A stretch of 64,000 nucleotides of DNA from Cynocephalus volans. Lineage: Eukaryota; Chordata; Mammalia; Dermoptera; Cynocephalidae. Positions 1 to 11,025 of the stretch are shown here, piece after piece. Position 1 is the first letter of the stretch. Every line of letters begins with the position of its first letter. Where the stretch lies: assembly GCF_027409185.1 (NCBI RefSeq), contig NC_084463.1, forward strand, positions 157,643,869 through 157,707,868, given 5' to 3'. Below the pieces are notes generated by a model. It ran no database searches, was not told where the DNA came from, and saw nothing but the letters and a program-made list of their open reading frames with translations. The translations under genes were made by a program, and so were the position numbers.

Positions 1-132
1 ATGATGGTATTGGTAGAGTTGATGTTGAGCTGGACTTTTTTTCCTGGAATTCTCTATTGATGTTTAACATTGTAAGACAAGACCCCTCTCTGGCCTTCAA
101 CTTATTTGCTTGCAAAGAAGAAATTTTACTAT

Positions 133-656
133 TGTAGGGTAAATGCTGGGCATAGACCTGTTCCCCCTCCCCATGCATACCAGGGTTCCCTCTCTCCCCT
201 GGGAAACTATCCCTGGCCAAGGTACTTACCCAAGGAAAAGCACATCTCCTTTATGACCAACATCCCCTTTAAGACAAATGGAAGACTGGAGGAAGCTGAA
301 ACCCAGAGTAAATGAATTAGCATGTAAATGAATTAGCACATGGATGTTAAAGCCCTCTGGCACCAGGAGAGTAGTGATTAGATTCTCTACTCAGCCAGAT
401 CTCCCACGCTCGGAGTTGTGTGTGCTGGGTAAGGGGCACATAAGCATGTGAATGATTTACACCTTACTTTGATCTGTTCATTATATAACTGTCGGACGTA
501 CCACATGGCAGTGCAGATTTCCAGCTAGCTGGCCACCATCAGCATCCCCTGTAAGTCTAATAAGCCAATGTCTCTTATCTATCAGCCTGGGTGAATTCTT
601 TGGAATAGGCCAACACTACGTGAGTGCCCACTCACGGTCGGGGCTCCTGTGATACA
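133..656 (+). repeat. 5' LTR of the ERV-L-like provirus
   Basis: It starts TGTAGGGTAAATGC and ends GATACA. It matches the 3' LTR at 5071-5609 along its length with scattered substitutions and small indels. A TATA-like tatataac lies near 483, and an aataag near 551 replaces the aataaa found in the 3' LTR. The repeated motif atgaattagca is present in fewer copies here than in the 3' LTR, which explains part of the 15-bp length difference. Confidence 0.85.
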
Positions 657-658
657 AT

Positions 659-676
659 TGGTGTAGGCGGCAGGCG
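659..676 (+). promoter_or_regulatory. Degenerate primer-binding site, probably tRNA-Leu
   Basis: The sequence tggtgtaggcggcaggcg starts two bases after the 5' LTR, where a retroviral primer site belongs. TGGTGT is the start expected for a leucine tRNA primer; the rest matches only with a gap. This supports ERV-L but is weak alone. Confidence 0.45.
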
Positions 677-706
677 ATTCCAGAGAAACTCCCCACTGAA
701 GCAGCC

Positions 707-1800
707 ATGGGAGAGATGGAGGGGATGGGAGTAAGGTTGCAGGGGGAAATAGTCGGATGGGCCACTGATTCAATGTGGTTTGATATCGCCAGCTTGGCAG
801 ATAGTGGGGGACTGCTGCTGCGTGAGTATGGGGATGCCCTGAAAATGCTGGCAGGAGCAGGACTGCTAGGGGTGTTGAAGCCAGTCAAGGAAAGAGGAGA
901 TAGTCAGAAAGAAAAGGAATACAAGGCTATGGCTTCTGTGATAGCGTGGCCTCTCCTCTGTGAGCTCAGGCTACCAACTGGGGAGGAAATTGAGTCATGG
1001 AACCAAGGACAAAGGAAGAATTAAGATTAGAAAGAGAGGCTCAGTTAACTCAGCAAGGATATGATAACATGTCAGTTAGACCAAGCCGCTGACCAGCTGT
1101 GAGATTTGGCATGCTGCTTTGTGAAAATAAAAGGAAAGCAGCTGCTGCAGGCTAAGATCTGCACATTAGTTCCAAACCCAGAGTGGAATCCTAGAAAATG
1201 GGAACCCACTTCTGAGACCAATGCCTCAGATGAAGAAGATGAGACTTTCCAAGCGGAGGTAATCGATGATGAAGCAAGAAATCTTCAGGCTAGACCAGTA
1301 ATGATACAAAAGCTTAAGACTAGGCAAGAGCCACCAGAAGGGCAGAACGCCCAAGATTTACCTCCTGTGCTAACATACATGCATACAAGCACCCACTCTT
1401 ACACTTCCGCAGAGCTGGTAGAACTGGCTACTAAGATTTGACAGAAAATGAGAGGAAGCATTCCCAGGTGGCTGCTCCATGTGTGGGATATGGGGGCTGA
1501 TGGCATAATATTGTCACGGGATGAGCTGGTAAAAATGGCATTGGTCACCAATCATCCCTTGCTCCAGTAGTGCATTTACAGAGCAGGACAATATGACAAA
1601 GATGCCTCCCTGTTGACTTGGATCATGGCAGGCTGCTGTGCCACATGGCCTGATGAAGGGAGCATCCCGGGAGTGCCCCCTTGGCGATCTACTATGGCAG
1701 AGTTGTAAGAATTCCTTAGGGAATTGGGTATGAGACCTGCTATTTCCTGAGACCCCTTCCATGGACTGGAATTGGTGCAATTTACTGGAGGAATGAAAGA
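707..1800 (+). pseudogene. ERV gag-like remnant
   Basis: Reading frames at 707-1024 and 1106-1441 lie between the 5' LTR and the protease motif, the gag position. The second contains an acidic stretch (SDEEDE) and a later part rich in helix-forming residues, plausible for matrix and capsid. The frame stops at 1439-1441 and weakly continues beyond. No complete gag frame remains. Identification rests on position more than on motifs. Confidence 0.5.
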
Positions 1801-2329
1801 CAGGGTTATACAGTCAGCTCCCAGTAGCCGCTATGGAACATTGGTATCTGTTCTGTCACCCCTAGCAGGGCAATCAGTTCAGAGGGTGGCACAAGCCATT
1901 GCTGATCTAGGAGAAACTGAAATTATATGACAAAAGAAAAGGATTCACAAGGTAAAGGAAGCCATACCAAGAGGGAAAAGAGCAGAAAGGGAAGATCAGA
2001 AAGAACCAGTGAAAGTTATGAGAAAACAGCTGTGGGTGGCCCTAACCAAGGCAGGAGTTGACCCCCAAAACACAGATAAGCAGCCAAATGTGACATTGCT
2101 TAAAATGTGGCAACAGCTGCCCCAAAAGAAACGGTTCCAGCCCCTGCCAGATAAGCTGCTGGAGGTGCGGCTGCTAAGGCAATGAGGGCAGAACCAAAGC
2201 CAAACCAAAGCTGAAGGAATTCATGAAATTGTCCCAAGCCTAGGGGTGGGGCCAAGGGATGGAGGAAGTGCACGCTGTCTCCATCACTGACTGGAGGCCC
2301 CATGTTGAATTCACAATGTATTGGTCTCT

Positions 2330-4784
2330 GCGGAACCTACAAAGGGTGATTGCCTTGGTAGATACAGGATCTGAATGTACATTGATATATGAAAATCCAT
2401 CAAAATTTCAGGGGCTGATTACTGCAATCCATTAAAGTAAGAAAAAGTGAAATTAACTTTGAGGATTGGGAGGCTCCCCCACTGCAGGGAACCTGCTGTG
2501 TATAGCTCCCCGATCAGGAAATACATACTCAGGATTGATATACTGCAAGGTTAGTGTTTGCAGACTAGTGTGGGGGGAGTTTGCCTATGAAGTAGGGTTG
2601 CGAAGGAGGTACAGAGAGGTAAAGCACAGTGTCCTCCTATGTAACTGCCACCACCCGGGTGAACAGTGGCAACTAAGCAATATCAGTTGCCAGGGGGTCA
2701 AAAGGAAATTGGGGAAAATATACTGGAATTAGCCAAGGTGAAAATAATACACCCAGCCTGTAGTCCATATAATTCCACTGTGTGGCCTTTCTGTAAACCA
2801 GATGGCACTTGGAGAATGATTGCGGACGACAGGGAGCTAAATAAGGTAATTCCCCCTTTATATGCAGTTGTACCTAACATTACGGATATTATGGATAAAT
2901 TAGGAGCTCAATTGGGAACATATCATTGCTGTACTAGCCTTGGCTAAATCTTTCTTTAGTATTGATATCCATCCAGATAGTCAAGACCAATTTGCTTTCA
3001 TGTGGGAAGGATGTGGACATTTTGCTGATGGGCTACCTGCATAGCCCTACCATCTGCCACAGAATGGTCATGGAAGACTTAGAAAAATGGATGGCACCGC
3101 CAGTGAGACTATTCCATTATATTGATGATATTATGTTAATCTCTGATTCTTTTACAGATTTGGAGGAGGCTACATCATCCCTTATCACTCACCTACAGAG
3201 TGAGGGGGGATGGGCTATAAACCAAAACAGGGTCCAGTTTCCTGTATTATCTGTCAAATTCTTGGGTGTTATTTAGTCAGGTAAAACAAAAGTCATGCCC
3301 TCCATGGTAATAGATAAGATTCAGGCATACCCTAGGCCAACTACTGTTAAACAGTTACAGGAACTTCTGGGATTGTTAAGATGCTGGAGGGTGTTTATTC
3401 CCCATTTAGCTCAAATAGTGAGGCCTCTATACAAGCTAGTAAAAAAGGGTGTACAATGGGGTTGGTCTTCTGAGTGCCAAACCACTTTCAGTTCTGCAAA
3501 AGCAGCAGTAGGGGGCGTGCAAGCATTGGACATTCTAAATTCAGCACTACACTGTGAATTGGATGTAAATATCTCCCAGGAGGGCTATGCTTGGGGCTTA
3601 TGGCAACGACAGGGAAAAGCTCACCTCCGCCTAGGGTCTTGGTCCCAGACATGGAAAGGAGCATAGGCCCCAGATAGCTCCATTGAACAACAAATAAATG
3701 ATTTCTATTGAGGATTGCTAGCCATAGAACCAGTCACCAGACAGGCAGCTGTGATAAGTGAGGACCGAATTGCCAATTGCTGGATGGATTCATGACATCT
3801 CCACATGACCCTGAAGTTCCAGAACTCAGACAACTATGGTGACGAAGTAGAATATATTCTTGCAACAGCACAGTAAGTTATCCACACATCTCCTGAGCCA
3901 TGAACTGCAGCAGTTATTGGGACCTGTCACATTTGTGGACCCAGGTGACGTGCCTGCTGAATGCATGGTATTGACTCCCTCACCCATTAAGGAAGGTGTG
4001 CCACTGGTGCCAAAAGAGCCTTGTTATACCAACGGCTCCTGTCAAGGGCACCCCCTCAGTGGAAAGCCATCACATACCAACCGTCAACTGATACCATCTG
4101 GATGGATGACAGCACTGGGCAAAGCAGCCAGTGGGCTAAAATGAGAGCAGTACAGATGGTGACAGCCAAAGAGAAAGACTGGTTACCATCTGTACTGACA
4201 GTTGGGCAGTTTTTAAGGGGCTCGCATTGTGGCTACCCCAGTGGGAAAAACAGGACTGGTTGATCATGAATAAGCCCCTGTGGGGTCAGGCAAGATATAT
4301 GCGATCAGCCAACATAACATTGAACGAAAAGCCCAGATCCAGATGCCCCTCCCCACTGGACACATTGATGCAGCCTTGGACAGTGGCTATAAGACTGCAA
4401 ATGAAGACCTTAGAGACTTCACTAAGACCTCAGTGGGGAAGCGAAAATAACTTGTTGCTGCCAGCCCCTCAAGACATAGTACCTGGAGTGAGTACACCCC
4501 ATTTGCCCAGGGAAATTCAAACTGAACCACACTGGTGCTCCCTGTTTTCTCCCTGGGGTGAAGGAATAGAAAGGGGGTTAGAGATCTTTCCATCAGTGAT
4601 AGGACGATGGGCAAATACCACGAGATGTCACAACCCCACAGACCAGATTATACAGAAAAAAACTATTATTATCTCCCTCTGGAGTTTTCGGGTCCCTCTC
4701 CCCCCCCCCATGGTGGATAAAATAGCCCCTGGACCTGATAGGGCTTGGTATGCTAAGCTGGAGAAGCCCCCTTCCTTAGTGTAA
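2330..4784 (+). pseudogene. ERV pro-pol remnant (protease, reverse transcriptase, RNase H)
   Basis: The protease signature LVDTGSECT is encoded around 2352-2380. Reverse transcriptase follows in pieces: 2666-2947 with the fingers motif WPFCKPDGTWRM, then 2962-3276 with YIDD at 3118-3129, the catalytic aspartates. The piece at 3295-3666 is the RT connection region. An RNase H-like YTNGS lies near 4024, where an aspartate is expected in place of N. The pieces lie in different frames with stops between them. Little space remains for an integrase core before the 3' end, so part of pol seems deleted. The frame at 4227-4784 ends the element and has no motif I can assign. Confidence 0.75.
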
Positions 4785-5070
4785 CTATTATCTCAAGATA
4801 AAACTGTTGCTTGTGTGCTACCTGATAAACATAACTTACCACTTTTAGTACCTGTTAAATATCTTCCTTCTCATCCCTAGTATGACCACGGGGAACGCCT
4901 ACCTTCAGTGGGCTGCAACCCTGGCCTGAGTACGTAATAGATCAGCCCACTGGGTCTGCTCAGAGTTCCAGCTATCTGCCATGTTCAGTCTGCTATGGAC
5001 AATGCACAATTCACTATTCTAATGTGATGCGAAGACTGTGAGGGTGGAATAGTCGTATGTAGGGGTGCAA

Positions 5071-5609
5071 TGTAGGGTAAATGCTGGACATAGACCTATT
5101 CCCCCTCCCCGTGCACACCAGAGTTCCTCCTCTCCCCCTGGGAAACCACCCTTGGCCAAAGTACTTACCCAAGGAAAGGTACATCCCCTTTAAGACAAAT
5201 GTCCCTTTTAAGATAAATGGAAGACTAGGGGAAGCAGGAACCCTGAGTAAATGAATTAGCATGTAAATGAATTAGCATGTAAATGAATTAGCACACTGGT
5301 GTTAAAGCCCTCTGGCACCAGGGGAGTAGCAATTAGATTCTCTACTCAGCCAGATCTCCCACGCTCTGAATTATGTGAGTTGGGTGAGGGGCACATAAGC
5401 GTGCAAATGATTTATACCTTACTTTGATCTGTTCACTATATAACTGTTGGATGTACCCCGTGGCTGTGCAGATTTCCAGCTGGCTGGCCACCATCAGCAT
5501 GTCCTGTGAGACTAATAAACCAGTGTATCTACCTATTGGTCCAGGTGAGTTCTTTGGAATGGGCAAACACTACCCAAGTGCCCCCTCAGATTTGGGCTCC
5601 TGCAATACA
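5071..5609 (+). repeat. 3' LTR of the ERV-L-like provirus
   Basis: It pairs with 133-656. It retains a TATA-like tatataac near 5447 and a poly(A) signal aataaa near 5514. It has three copies of the atgaattagca motif near 5250-5295. It ends TGCAATACA and is followed directly by the target duplication actat. Confidence 0.85.
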
Positions 5610-5614
5610 ACTAT

Positions 5615-6170
5615 ATGTACACACACATTCCCACTACCGTTCTCAAAACATAGTTCAGGGACTGCTGGGGGAACACTGACACTTCTTCATGGGGTTCTAG
5701 GAGGTCGATACCATTTTAATAATAATTCTAATGTGTTATTTTCCCGGGTCATTCTTATTCTCTCACAAGCATATGTGAAGTTTTCCAGAGGCTACATTGC
5801 ATGTGATATAGCAACAGATTTAATATGGAAGCAAATATGAGAACACAGGAGTTTTCTATTGAGCGAGATATAAAAGAGGCTTGTAAATCTCTAAAAAATG
5901 GTACACTTAACACAATTCTTTTGCTGTTTAGAAAAATATAATTATTTTATAAAGATATGCTCTCTATATTAACATGTATTGATTTATTAATCTTATGCTT
6001 AAGTGAATAATACATATTTTACAAATTTCTCCATTTTAATTTCTAATGTGATAAATATTGACAGATATAACCCACATAAATAAAAGCTCTTCAGGGTCCT
6101 CAATAATTTTTTTAAATGTAAGGGGTTCTTGAGAGCAAGAATTTTGAAAAGCATTGATATAACTTCAGAC
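5615..6170. repeat. Old interspersed repeat, possibly hAT-type DNA transposon
   Basis: AT-rich sequence whose right end (gggttcttgagagcaagaattttgaaaagcattg region, about 6121-6155) looks like a decayed terminal repeat of hAT-type elements. The ERV integrated at its left side. Family assignment is from memory of human repeats and is uncertain. Confidence 0.3.
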
Positions 6171-6353
6171 ATATATGTGCTTATATATATATTTACAATA
6201 ATGCTAATAACTATAAACAGTTTTCACACTCAATTGTCAATACTCATAAAAGCAAGGAGGGGTGGGAGAGAGTGATAGTTGGTTTAAGGAAATCCAAAGA
6301 AGTCATTTAAGTAAAGACCAAACATTAAGAGAAATTGAGAAGAGAGCAAAACA

Positions 6354-6357
<4 letters not shown>

Positions 6358-6388
<31 letters not shown>

Positions 6389-6555
6389 TCTTTCTCGTGA
6401 CCGGTAAGGGGATCGCAACCCTTGGCTTGGCATCATCCGCACCGCGCTCAGCCAGCGAGCGCACCGGCCATCCCTATATAGGATCCGAACCCGTGGCAGG
6501 AGCGTCGCTGCGCTCCCAGCACTGCACTCTCCTGAGTGCGCCACAGGGTTGGCCC
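6358..6555 (-). mobile_element. tRNA-derived SINE (colugo CYN-like), long form
   Basis: Read on the minus strand it begins GGGCCAACCCTGTGGCGCAC, has a tRNA-like head with TTCGGATCCTATATAGG, a GGCCGGTGC block and a terminal A tail (poly-T here). The target duplication aaaacaggattttt is at 6348-6357 (running into the T tract) and 6556-6569. It keeps a segment near the tail (roughly 6406-6440) that the SINE at 10994-11152 lacks. Confidence 0.8.
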
Positions 6556-6569
6556 AAAACAGGATTTTT

Positions 6570-9500
6570 AAGAATTGCTACATACCGCATATTGCTATGT
6601 GCATTAAAACGCAAGTGAAAATGATTTTTAAAATACTATTTAGTTGTTGGGCTAGGTATTTTTAGCAAATACACTGCTCAGAGACAGTACCAAGTAGGCA
6701 ATCGTGTAGATTCAATTGCATAAGGTCTTTCTGAGTCTCTGGTCTTATTCCTTTACTTCCAACTTACATATATATCTTAATTCTTCAATTTATTTTTATG
6801 TTATCTCAGTGGTTTCCGCAATAATGATTTGTTATTATGAGATCTCAGTCCAATGCAGTTTTCCAGGGCAGGAGAGATGCCCCATGGCACACAGTGGAGT
6901 TCTGAGGGTGGGCAGTGGGAGTGTTTGTACAGGGTGTGAGCAAGGAAGGGGGGTGCACTGTCTATGGAGAATTTAAAAATGATCATAAAATGGACTAAAA
7001 CTCAATCTACTTTTTATTGTCACCATGAGCTGGCTTTTCTAAATAATTTCAGTTATATAGTATTATTCTGTGAAAAAGTATCACCCTAATTCTAGATAAA
7101 TGTTACAGTGACCATTGACCTGGAGCAGACCATCCCAGCCCCCTGTCCTTGGTACACTCCTGGCTCCATGCAGTCACTCAGGGACCTCTTTTAATGAGTG
7201 CCTCCAGATCTCTTAGGGCCTTAGGGATCTACTGGAACTCTGCATGTGGTGGCAAATGAGGGGGTAGGGAGGAGGTTTGGGGGCCGGATCTGGAGGTGAT
7301 ATTTGGCACTTCCCCAAAATACCACTGAGTCTGACCTGACCTCAGTCACAGGCCCACACCTGGGAATCATGGTCCGGCTGTGTGTGCAGGAGGAAAAGAA
7401 AAACGGCTTGGTAGATGGCTCCCTAGTTTCTGTCTTTAAGATTCTTAGTGCCTAGACCACAAACTAGTTTGAGAATTGTTGAGCTGTGTAGGCAGACCCT
7501 ATTTTATTTGTGTTCCTGTCATCCTTGACAAGAACTAGGAAATAAAGCACATTTATTGGACTTCCCCACCTATTGCATCCTGTTCACTTACTCTGTGAGA
7601 AGCGGTTTAATTCAGATTCACTCTATCCCGTGAGATGTACATTTGCCTAAATCCATACACGTGTGTTAGAAGTACAGCCAGAGGATGAATTTCTGCCTGG
7701 ACATAGGCTACTCCCCTGTCTTCAGCTCCAGGCTGGCCCTGCCTTTCACTTCACAGTGTCTTTCCTAAGGAGAAGTGGGAGGACATTTCCATAGGATCTC
7801 AGCCCATCCTTTTTCCGTAAACTGGGGAGACCATACTGATGATTCCAGCCTCCTAACTGGTCTTTAGGATTCCTGGTTTTGTCCCCACCATATGTTCCCA
7901 GCGTATTTTCTCCCACAGGGCCTTTCACCCGAGCGTCCATGCCCTGTTCTCATTCATTGTCCCCTGGGTGCTGATGCTCTGTGTTAGGAAGTGAGGACCC
8001 GGCTGACAAGCTCGCCATCGTGCCTGCCACAGAGAGCTCACAGCCTAGGGCTGGGGTCAGACGCTTTACCGGAAGTTTGAAAAGTACTTCATGACTTAAG
8101 ATTGTTTAGGAGTGTGCTGCTTAATCACCAAATGGTTGAAGATTTCCAGTTATTCTGTTCTTTTGGAGTGATTCCACGAGAGCCAGAGAACATACATTGT
8201 ACAAGGTCACTCACTTTACACTTGTGGAGATTGGCTGTTGGACCCCAGCCCGTACTGGGCCCTCCAGTCTCACTCTTCTGGCGATGGACCAGCATGCCCG
8301 GTGCCTGCAGCTCCAGGTCAGCCCTGGCTGGTGACCACACACTGTCCTGCTCCCTGCAGAGCTCCTCCACAGTCAGTGCTGGGCCTGGAGCCAGGGACAA
8401 CCAGTGTCCCTCTCTCTGGACAATGCTCCAGTCTTCTGTCTCCATGCCACCTCATCCAGTCCTGCCTCAGGGCTTCATCACCCCTCCATGCCCAGAGACC
8501 CACTGGGGATTTCCCCGGGGACACATGCCTCCATCACACCGTGCACAGCCTCAGCTTCCTTCCTCAGCTGCACCCCCGAGCGATGCTGGGAACGTTCGGT
8601 GTTTCCCTGCCTGGGTTTTGACCAAGATGGGCTTCCTCCCTGCTTGTCAAAAGTCACCCATGATGGTCCCTCTAAGCAAATAGGAGTTTCATCTGCATTC
8701 CCACCTTAGCACCTTGGAGTCCTGTGCCCCCCCTGAGCCAGGACACTCCACTGGACAGTGGTGAGCTTCCCAGTGTCTTCAGGAAGTGCTGGGTGTGGGC
8801 ACCTAGGCCTCAGGGGCCCGAGTCACACCTTCTCATCCCCCTCAGGCTACTTTGAATCCTTCTTCAATGTCCACACCCTGGGCAATTTTGAGGCCTATCG
8901 GCTGTGTCTCCTTCCCTGGGGTAGGGTCCCCTTTCAACCCCATGGGTCTGACATATTTGGCCTTGGGATTGTCCACTAGAGTACAACTCCAATTCTTGGG
9001 CCTCCCATGCCTGCCACTCCATGAGTGCATTCAGGAGTCCTGGGCTCCCTTGGACCTATTTCCTCACTGGAAAAATGTAGGGCTATCTCATTAAAAGGTC
9101 AAAGGGATCTCTGAACAGATTTGCATGTTTTGCATGTCCCTGTGTTCATCCTTCTGTTCCTAGCTCCCAATCTCTTCTTCCTTTTATTTGCCTTCAGGGG
9201 CTGAGCCAGACAGCATGGGCTGTGCTTACGGAAGGCCTTAGAGACAGGGCCTCATTGTGACTTTTGAAGGTCTTAGGTACTATTGCATTCCTGAGCCAGT
9301 TCCCATAAAAACATTCAAACATTATATTTCACAACTGCATTGGTGTAACGGTGAACATAATCCAAGCTGGATTCATTGGTATATATTATTAGTAGTGCTC
9401 TAATCATATTTGATTCTAATTCTTTAAAATTTGTGACATTTTCATGGACCCCTAAAGTATTGCAGGCCTGCGTCCCTGTATATACTATGCCTGATGGAAG

Positions 9501-10290
9501 AGGTGGCCCTGAATTGTCCCTGAGAAACAGACAGGGTCTTCCTGGTGAGAGGATACCGGGGAAGAAGCCGGACAGCTGAAGTAGGAACAGAGTCAGTGGC
9601 AATTCTGACACTGGGGACAGGAACACTGGCACCTGTGAGCGTCCAGTGTGCTTCGTGTCTACACACTATGCAGCTCCCTCCACCTCCATGGCCTCTGCAG
9701 CTCAGTGTGGGGAGGAGAGAAAGGGCCATATTCCCACTGTGGGGACAGTTCCTGCACCCAGAGAGAGTCCCCCAGTTTAAAGAGTGCCATCCAACTCAGC
9801 AATCAGGGTAAATATTATTTTAGTGCAACATTTGTAAAGACCAAAATTAATGCCCAAATCTACAAGGAACAAAATCTAAATTTAATTCAGGACAGACTTC
9901 AGTCTGCTTTGCAGGTGCCACCTCACTCTCTGGTTCCACTCCCTGCACCCCTGGATGGGTGCAGACAGAGCCCAGAGGAGCCTGGCCCCACAGGCAGGGC
10001 TCAGAGTGACAGGCAGGCTGTGGTGGGATTGGGGACTCTGGGCATGACCCACCCTCCACACCCACCCATGGGCCAGGACCTCAGAGGCAGTCACATGGGA
10101 GGCGGTGGCCATGAGGGGAGGAAAAGCCTTTTCCAGAGAGGAGCAGTGCTTGGGGACAGAGGGCGAGGAAGAAAGAGCTCTGATGGGGTCTTCTGTCCCC
10201 ACCCCTGCCTTGCTGCATCATCTGTGACAGTGCACCCGCTACAGTGTGATGTGTGAGACCCCTAATACCTCTCTTTTTATGGCAGAACAA
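6570..10290. other. Intergenic, no gene recognised
   Basis: Downstream flank of the SCGB2A gene. The stretches at 8230-8700 and 9900-10220 are GC-rich and give open frames on both strands, but none has domain motifs or convincing exon borders. I see no RNA gene or clear young repeat. Confidence 0.5.
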
Positions 10291-10317
10291 ACAGGAGCTT
10301 TAGATTTTTGCAGTCAG

Positions 10318-10323
10318 TTTATT
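10318..10323 (-). terminator. Poly(A) signal of the SCGB2A gene
   Basis: AATAAA on the minus strand, about 140 bases past the TAA stop codon at 10464-10466. Confidence 0.75.
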
Positions 10324-10463
10324 GAAATGAACATGTATTTGAGGTTTCAACAATTGTCTTGCAGATTATAGGTAAAAGGACAAAACAAGAAGGAAAAATT
10401 TTGGTCCTCAGCAATTGGCAGTCGGTTTCCGACCACAGTCTGAGCCCAGGGTCTTGTAGAAAG

Positions 10464-10988
10464 TTAAAATGCCTTACACCAAAAGCTGTTATATATTATT
10501 TGCTGGAAAACAAAAACAGAGACGTCACTTAGATTTTCAACTCTCTCTTACAGAATAAAATCTTGAAAGACAGAGTCTCTTGTTGTTTTACTGAATTTGT
10601 TCACAATCATCAAGTATCCATAAAAGTTAGTGCAGGAAGTAAAAGCAGAATTATCTCCTCACTTATTCTCTCATTCAGGAGACGTTTATCGATGCCAGTG
10701 AGGGGCTACTATTTCTGGATCTTTCCCCCACTATAGACCCCTTTCATTATTCTCCCTGTTTCCTGCGCTATGAAATAATTTATCCACTAAATACAAGTGC
10801 ACGTTATTACCTGTTTTCACACAAAATTGTGAAAATCTCAGCTCAAATACAAAGCAATGTGAAGTTTTTCAGTTTTTGTATGAACTTACATTTTAGACGT
10901 ATTGAAAACAGTCTGACCCCCTCCAACATCACCTTCATGCCCCAGAAAATATTAGAGCTGTGCGCTGTGAATGATGAGTCTAACCAGG

Positions 10989-11025
<37 letters not shown>

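Larger units (their letters stand above)
133..5609 (+). mobile_element. ERV-L-like endogenous retrovirus, two LTRs, defective
   Basis: Two similar direct repeats (133-656 and 5071-5609) flank an internal region of about 4.4 kb. Both begin TG and end CA. The same five bases, actat, lie immediately outside at 128-132 and 5610-5614, so the outer boundaries are a true integration duplication. Inside are gag-like, protease (LVDTGS) and reverse transcriptase (YIDD) remnants in order. The bases after the 5' LTR resemble a leucine-tRNA primer site, and no env is visible. These traits and the 5-bp duplication fit class III (ERV-L) elements. Stops and frame changes occur throughout, so it is a fossil. 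The exact subfamily was not determined. Confidence 0.85.

Noticed and set aside
9648-10256. 202-codon open frame on the plus strand, and 8102-8683 (193 codons)
   Set aside because: GC-rich stretches give open frames on both strands at once; low-complexity proline/serine translations, no domain, no exon structure.
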